The translations under genes were made by a program, and so were the position numbers. The notes under the pieces are model-generated. The model was given only the letters and a program-made list of their open reading frames with translations. It was not told where the DNA came from and made no database searches. 11,259 bases of DNA, taken from the NCBI GenBank assembly GCA_021799555.1, contig JAJZAG010000095.1:1-11259 (forward strand). The letters run 5' to 3'. Origin of the DNA: Deltaproteobacteria bacterium (GTDB lineage Bacteria > Desulfobacterota > Binatia > Binatales > Binataceae). The stretch's first letter is position 1. Every line of letters starts with the position of its first letter. Shown here piece after piece: positions 8,442 to 11,259 of the stretch.

Positions 8442-9068
8442 TCAGGCAGCGAGCTGGATTTCAGGGCCGGTGGAAGCCAGAGCTAATCCGCCGCCGGCAG
8501 GCGCGGGGCCATTCGAAGCAAAATGTTCGCTGAGCGGCTGAAATAGGATTTCCGGCCAATAGCAGATCTCTACGGTGCGGGACTCACCGTTGACCCAACT
8601 CTGTGCGAAACTCCGCCATCGCGATTTTCCGTCGAGATCGCGCACGTTGGCGGTGAACCAATGATCGATCGAATTGACGCGACTGCCGCGTCCGCCGGCC
8701 AGCCTATGATTATGGATGGTGTAATGGACATCGGTCCCGGTCCGCCTCGCGAACTCCAGCAGCGCCTCGAATCGGTAGTGTTCCAGGCCGTAGTAGCCAG
8801 GGCTGCCCGCATGGTCACGGGCACGTAGTGGCTCCTTGTGTTTCACCTCATGATGTTCACAGCAGTTTCTACGCGGCGACCAAAGGGTGACGTCTGGCAA
8901 TATCACTCGTCGCCATTCTCGCCCCGCGAGGTAAAACCCCGTCGCTGCCTGCTCGCGGCCGCTCTGGTGCAACATGATGAAGTTGCCCCGCCGGGCGGCG
9001 AGAACGCAGAACTGCCGCTCCCAATAGTGACCCAAGCCCCGATCCGCTCGAAGATTCGCGCACTGCAC
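8442..9068 (-). CDS. PD-(D/E)XK-fold nuclease-like protein, CRISPR-associated
   Basis: A 208-aa protein whose sequence fits a PD-(D/E)XK nuclease core: an N-terminal helix with E17 (YWERQF), a proposed D59 in VILPDVTLW, then E74-x-K76 in HHEVKHKEP 15 residues later, and a following helix region with YGLEHYRFEALLEFARRTG and a strand VHYTIHNH. This is the usual order of E, D, ExK in the fold. There is no four-cysteine iron-sulfur cluster as in Cas4, so it is not a recognisable Cas4. A DNA target is an inference from the fold. The start is GTG 9068, preceded by a perfect AAGGAGG that ends 12 nt upstream, slightly long but with no better in-frame start. It is the first gene after the strong leftward promoter and precedes the ATPase gene by 15 nt. 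The C-terminus (about 180-208) is Ala/Gly/Pro rich and likely flexible. Confidence 0.75.
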   Translation of the reverse strand: MQCANLRADRGLGHYWERQFCVLAARRGNFIMLHQSGREQAATGFYLAGREWRRVILPDVTLWSPRRNCCEHHEVKHKEPLRARDHAGSPGYYGLEHYRFEALLEFARRTGTDVHYTIHNHRLAGGRGSRVNSIDHWFTANVRDLDGKSRWRSFAQSWVNGESRTVEICYWPEILFQPLSEHFASNGPAPAGGGLALASTGPEIQLAA

Positions 9069-9080
9069 GGTTCCGCAAGA

Positions 9081-9089
9081 CCTCCTTAA
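9081..9089 (-). promoter_or_regulatory. Ribosome binding site of the nuclease gene
   Basis: On the minus strand this reads TTAAGGAGG, a full anti-16S match. It decides the GTG start at 9068, since no ATG, GTG or TTG in that frame lies nearer to it; the TTG at 9076-9078 is out of frame. Confidence 0.75.
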
Positions 9090-9157
9090 GGCCCGCGCGA
9101 CAAAGTGCTACGCTTCGAGTCGTCGGCTTCGCGCGAAGCACATTCGCGTGGGGTTGT

Positions 9158-9198
9158 GGCCCCGGTTTGAGGTGGCAGCCTCAGCCGGGGCCTTTTTT
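9158..9198 (+). terminator. Strong intrinsic terminator on the plus strand
   Basis: The stem GGCCCCGG (9158-9165) pairs perfectly with CCGGGGCC (9185-9192). An inner stem (TGAGG with CCTCA) extends it, and six T residues follow at 9193-9198. On the plus strand this is a textbook rho-independent terminator, but no plus-strand gene leads into it. In the leftward operon transcript the same hairpin lies in the 5' leader with no U tract after it, so it should not stop that transcript. It may shield the divergent promoter region from antisense transcription. Confidence 0.8.
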
Positions 9199-9212
9199 CG
9201 TGGCCTCATGCC

Positions 9213-9241
9213 AGTATATACTTGCATATACAGGCTGTCAA
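9213..9241 (-). promoter_or_regulatory. Near-consensus sigma-70 promoter of the nuclease-AAA-cas operon
   Basis: On the minus strand the -35 box TTGACA (9236-9241) is a perfect consensus match, the spacer is exactly 17 bp, and the -10 box TATACT (9213-9218) differs at one base. Transcription would start near 9206 and give a leader of about 138 nt before the GTG at 9068. No other promoter this good is visible ahead of the cas genes, and gene spacings downstream are short, so one transcript could cover the nuclease, ATPase and all cas genes. Confidence 0.8.
9214..9231. promoter_or_regulatory. Inverted repeat inside the operon promoter, candidate operator
   Basis: GTATAT (9214-9219) and ATATAC (9226-9231) form a perfect 6-bp inverted repeat with a 6-bp spacer. 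It covers the -10 box and most of the spacer of the leftward promoter, so a protein bound here would block RNA polymerase. A longer imperfect dyad, TTGCATATAC (9222-9231) against GTATGCAA (9250-9257), flanks the -35 box. The divergent RHH protein is the obvious candidate ligand; this is inference. Confidence 0.55.
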
Positions 9242-9265
9242 GCGATCATGTATGCAAATAATCGT

Positions 9266-9275
9266 TAGCATGCTA
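9266..9275. promoter_or_regulatory. 10-bp palindrome before the RHH gene, candidate operator
   Basis: TAGCATGCTA is a perfect palindrome 9 bp before the first ATG of the RHH gene. RHH dimers commonly bind short palindromes and autoregulate. It shares GCAT/ATGC cores with the dyad around the operon promoter. Confidence 0.4.
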
Positions 9276-9284
9276 GACTAAAGT

Positions 9285-9521
9285 ATGATGGTGAAGGTGG
9301 TAATCAGAGGACGCGGGCAGGCGCTAAAGCGGGTTGCCGTTTCGTACCGGATTGATGCCGGGGTGCTCAGAGAAGTGGAAGAAACCGTAGCCGGACCGCG
9401 CTATCTCGCGCTCGAATACCTCATAAGGCGGGGACTCGATGCCGTCCGGCGTGACACTGGGCAAGTTGTCATCGATGCCGATACGCTGAAACCGATTGCC
9501 GCCCAACAACGACGAAGCTGA
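9285..9521 (+). CDS. Small ribbon-helix-helix (CopG/Arc-like) DNA-binding protein
   Basis: A 78-aa protein, the only convincing plus-strand gene in the window. Residues 16-24 (RVAVSYRID) look like the RHH beta strand, 25-36 (AGVLREVEETVA) like helix A, G37-P38 like the turn, and 43-54 (LEYLIRRGLDAV) like helix B. The ALEYLIRRGLDA motif is a common RHH helix B pattern. The protein would form dimers that bind DNA by the paired strand. It is transcribed divergently from the nuclease-AAA-cas operon, next to inverted repeats that overlap that operon's promoter, so a role as repressor and autoregulator is likely but inferred. No ribosome binding site precedes ATG 9285. A possible -10 (TAGACT, 9274-9279) ends 5 nt before it, so the transcript may be leaderless. 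No toxin gene follows, so it is not obviously an antitoxin. Confidence 0.65.
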   Translation: MMVKVVIRGRGQALKRVAVSYRIDAGVLREVEETVAGPRYLALEYLIRRGLDAVRRDTGQVVIDADTLKPIAAQQRRS

Positions 9522-9699
9522 CTAGCGAGATCTTCCGGTCGGTAGAGCTCGCCCGCCTTCTTCGAATTTGGTCAGCTGTCAGCGCATGTAGGCGACCGAT
9601 ATGTGCCGCGCGGGGGTCTGATATTGGGGAACACCAGAAACGTCGACCTTAGTCACTGACGGCTACTGCATGACCTCAGCCTTCGGGATCTTTTTTCCG
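9522..9699. other. Short intergenic region between RHH and integrase genes
   Basis: The RHH gene (plus) and the integrase gene (minus) converge on these 178 bases. No gene is supported here. A small CC-TTCG-GG hairpin followed by six T residues (about 9678-9696) is a weak candidate terminator for the RHH gene; its stem is too short to be confident. Confidence 0.35.
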
Positions 9700-11040
9700 C
9701 TAAGGAACGGAATCCGCGCGCGACGACGCAACACGCGTGTCTGAACCTTCCGAAGCTGGCTGCATCGGTCCATCCTGCGTGGCGTGCGATTTCGCGCCTA
9801 GCAATCTGTTGCTGGCGTCGACTTCGCCTGCGCGGTCGATCGTGCGCATCTTGCGCGCGATGTCTTCAGGCCTGAGCCCCAGGTAGACCTGCAATTGCGA
9901 CAGTGTTCGGTGGCCCGTGATTTTCTGAACCTCGGGCAGCGAGAGACTGTATTTCTCAATAAATGAACTCGCTGACTCTCTGCGCAGATCATGGAGATGA
10001 AGCTTCGGCTGGCTGGGATTGTTTGCGGGCGTGCCCTTGTCAGCGATTTCCCTCACTTCGCGAAATGCGCGCGACCATGATCGCGGATCGAACTGAGGAA
10101 AGACGAAGCCGGTCTCGGGCTGGCCCGCCTTCATATGCCTCATAGCCAAGATTGCGTATCCCCCCGGGGTCAGCGCTACCGTGCGGCTGCGGGGATTACT
10201 GTGATGGGACTTCGTTTCGGGCAGAAACACGGTCGCCTTTTTCCAGTCTATATGCTCGAACTGGATCCGGAGCTGCTCGCCCCTGCGCATCGCGTTTTGC
10301 GCCGAGAGCAGGATGAAATCGCGCAGGTCCTCGCCCTTTATTCTCTGCCGTTTGGTGTTGCCCATCTCGAATTCGCGTTTGCCGCAGGCCTCAAGCAGCC
10401 TTCGAAGTTCCTCCTCCGATTCCAAGCGCCTGGTTCGCGGCTCAGGTCGTTTTGGTTTTCGTACCTTGGAAACGGGATTGTTCAGGTACTCGAGTTCCCA
10501 ATCCTTGATCGCGGTGTTGAAGAGAACACCGAGGATGGTGACGTCGCTGATTATGGTCTGCGCTCCGACACCATCATGCTCCTCGCGAACCCGCATGAAG
10601 TCCCGGATGTGCGCCGGGCGGATCTCCTCGATCCTGAGGTCGGCAAGTTTCAGCCCCGGAAACCGCAACCAAGGATACTTGTCCTTGTCCTTCGGGAACG
10701 TGAACCGCTTGAGCCGGTTGATTCGGTCTTCCTCCTGCTCACGCCCCTTGTGCTTCACGACTTCCTCGGCCAGGAATTTGTCGAACGCTTCGTCGAGCGT
10801 AATGTGCGGGTCGATTTGAGAATTGAGCTGCGCCGGGTCCAAGCCGCCGTTCTTCAGCCAGTCCTCGGCCTCTTTCTTTCGATGAAACGTCTTTCGAATT
10901 CGTTTGCTGCCGCGCAAGATGGAAGCGCGGTAGCTGAAAACCTGGCGTCCATGCTGCACGAGTGGGACCAGGTTGCCGTTCTTGTCGCGAACGAACCGAG
11001 GACGTTCTTCGATCGACCCTTTGTACCCCGTGGAACCCAT
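9700..11040 (-). CDS. Tyrosine recombinase (phage/island integrase)
   Basis: A 446-aa site-specific recombinase. The N-terminal part (about 1-60) is a basic arm-type DNA-binding region with a short strand-rich segment, residues about 80-195 form the core-binding (SAM-like) domain, and the catalytic domain lies at about 205-400. All expected catalytic residues are visible: R252 (MRRGE), K277 (ETKSHH), H350 and R353 in HDLRR, H377 (TGHRT), and the nucleophile Y386 (VYLGL), nine residues after H377. The length is typical and the gene is intact. It starts at ATG 11040 with AAGGGG 9 nt upstream. It lies 117 bp from the 3' end of tRNA-Glu, the usual position for an island integrase, so it probably inserts the element into that tRNA. 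The other attachment site and a directionality factor are not visible. The C-terminal tail after about residue 405 is polar and of unclear function. Confidence 0.93.
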   Translation of the reverse strand: MGSTGYKGSIEERPRFVRDKNGNLVPLVQHGRQVFSYRASILRGSKRIRKTFHRKKEAEDWLKNGGLDPAQLNSQIDPHITLDEAFDKFLAEEVVKHKGREQEEDRINRLKRFTFPKDKDKYPWLRFPGLKLADLRIEEIRPAHIRDFMRVREEHDGVGAQTIISDVTILGVLFNTAIKDWELEYLNNPVSKVRKPKRPEPRTRRLESEEELRRLLEACGKREFEMGNTKRQRIKGEDLRDFILLSAQNAMRRGEQLRIQFEHIDWKKATVFLPETKSHHSNPRSRTVALTPGGYAILAMRHMKAGQPETGFVFPQFDPRSWSRAFREVREIADKGTPANNPSQPKLHLHDLRRESASSFIEKYSLSLPEVQKITGHRTLSQLQVYLGLRPEDIARKMRTIDRAGEVDASNRLLGAKSHATQDGPMQPASEGSDTRVASSRADSVP

Positions 11041-11089
11041 CCTGGAGATCCCCTTTCAGGCTCGCGGAATTTTGGCCGCGAACCCCGAA

Positions 11090-11119
11090 ATTATCCCCAT
11101 TAGTGCCCCATCTAGGCAA
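11090..11119 (-). promoter_or_regulatory. Candidate promoter of the integrase gene
   Basis: On the minus strand, TTGCCT (11114-11119) lies 18 bp before GATAAT (11090-11095). These match the sigma-70 consensus at 4 of 6 and 5 of 6 bases. Transcription would start near 11083, about 43 nt before the integrase ATG. A 6-bp inverted repeat (TCGCGG 11062-11067 with CCGCGA 11076-11081) lies in the leader just after it and could be an operator or a leader hairpin. Confidence 0.45.
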
Positions 11120-11157
11120 GAGTCAGGCGAACTCTCCGGAAAAGCGCTTGATTTTCT

Positions 11158-11232
11158 TGGTGACCCCAGCGGGAGTCGAACCCGCGTTACCGACGTGAGA
11201 GGCCGGTGTCCTAACCACTAGACGATGGGGCC
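11158..11232 (-). tRNA. tRNA-Glu (anticodon CTC)
   Basis: The minus strand folds as a complete cloverleaf. The acceptor stem GGCCCCA pairs with TGGGGTC (one G-T pair). The anticodon stem CCGGC/GTCGG carries the loop CTCTCAC with anticodon CTC at 11197-11199, reading GAG, glutamate. The T arm contains GGGTTCGACTCCC, with TTCGA in the loop. The 3' CCA is encoded (11158-11160). Its 3' end faces the integrase gene, so it is the likely attachment site of the island. Confidence 0.95.
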
Positions 11233-11259
11233 ACAGTGGACGGTGGGTTGGCTGAGGAG

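Noticed and set aside
8442..9068. The 208-aa nuclease as a Cas4 protein
   Set aside because: It has a D-ExK pattern but lacks the four conserved cysteines of the Cas4 iron-sulfur cluster and is not placed beside cas1. It is better described as a PD-(D/E)XK-like protein of unknown subgroup.
9285..9521. RHH gene as antitoxin of a toxin-antitoxin pair
   Set aside because: No toxin-like gene follows it on the plus strand; the next gene is the convergent integrase. A regulator of the divergent operon fits better.
10135..11103. Long plus-strand open frame (322 codons) opposite the integrase
   Set aside because: The minus-strand frame has every catalytic residue of a tyrosine recombinase. The plus-strand peptide shows no recognisable domain.
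1..11259. CRISPR array inside the window
   Set aside because: I saw no series of 28-40-base direct repeats with even spacing on either strand. The array is probably outside the window, likely beyond cas1.

Overview
The window comes from a GC-rich bacterium that cannot be named from the sequence alone. Eight genes on the minus strand form a continuous head-to-tail array whose core is a type I-B (Tneap/Cst-like) CRISPR-Cas locus. Three flanking features run beside it: a small divergent regulator, a tyrosine integrase and a tRNA-Glu. The CUG-free picture is simple: no rRNA, transposase or CRISPR array is visible. The tRNA-Glu(CTC), with an encoded CCA, fits many GC-rich lineages such as Acidobacteriota or Proteobacteria; this is a guess.

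Layout from right to left, the direction of transcription. tRNA-Glu(CTC) lies at 11158-11232 (-). Just past its 3' end is a complete tyrosine recombinase at 9700-11040 (-), the arrangement expected for a genomic island integrated at a tRNA 3' end. A short gene at 9285-9521 (+) encodes a probable ribbon-helix-helix (RHH) DNA-binding protein. The intergenic region at 9069-9284 holds a near-consensus sigma-70 promoter firing leftward (TTGACA, 17 bp, TATACT), inverted repeats that overlap this promoter, and a very stable hairpin with a T6 tract on the plus strand.

That promoter leads into a 208-aa PD-(D/E)XK nuclease-like protein (8442-9068), then a 469-aa Lon-like AAA+ ATPase without a protease domain (7017-8426). 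Next come Cas6 (5917-6945), CXXC-type Cas8/Cst1 (4389-5909), Cas7/Cst2-DevR (3266-4336), Cas5 (2518-3264), Cas3 HD-helicase (152-2497) and the first 31 codons of Cas1, which runs off the left edge. Cas2, any Cas4 and the CRISPR array are not seen and may lie to the left.

Cas8, Cas7, Cas5 and Cas6 would form the crRNA-guided Cascade complex, Cas3 would degrade the target, and Cas1 would serve spacer acquisition. The most interesting part is the nuclease plus AAA+ pair at the head of the operon. It is not a standard part of type I-B, shares strand and promoter with the cas genes, and sits next to a divergent RHH gene. It could be an accessory adaptation or interference module, or a separate defence system coupled to CRISPR and carried on the same island.
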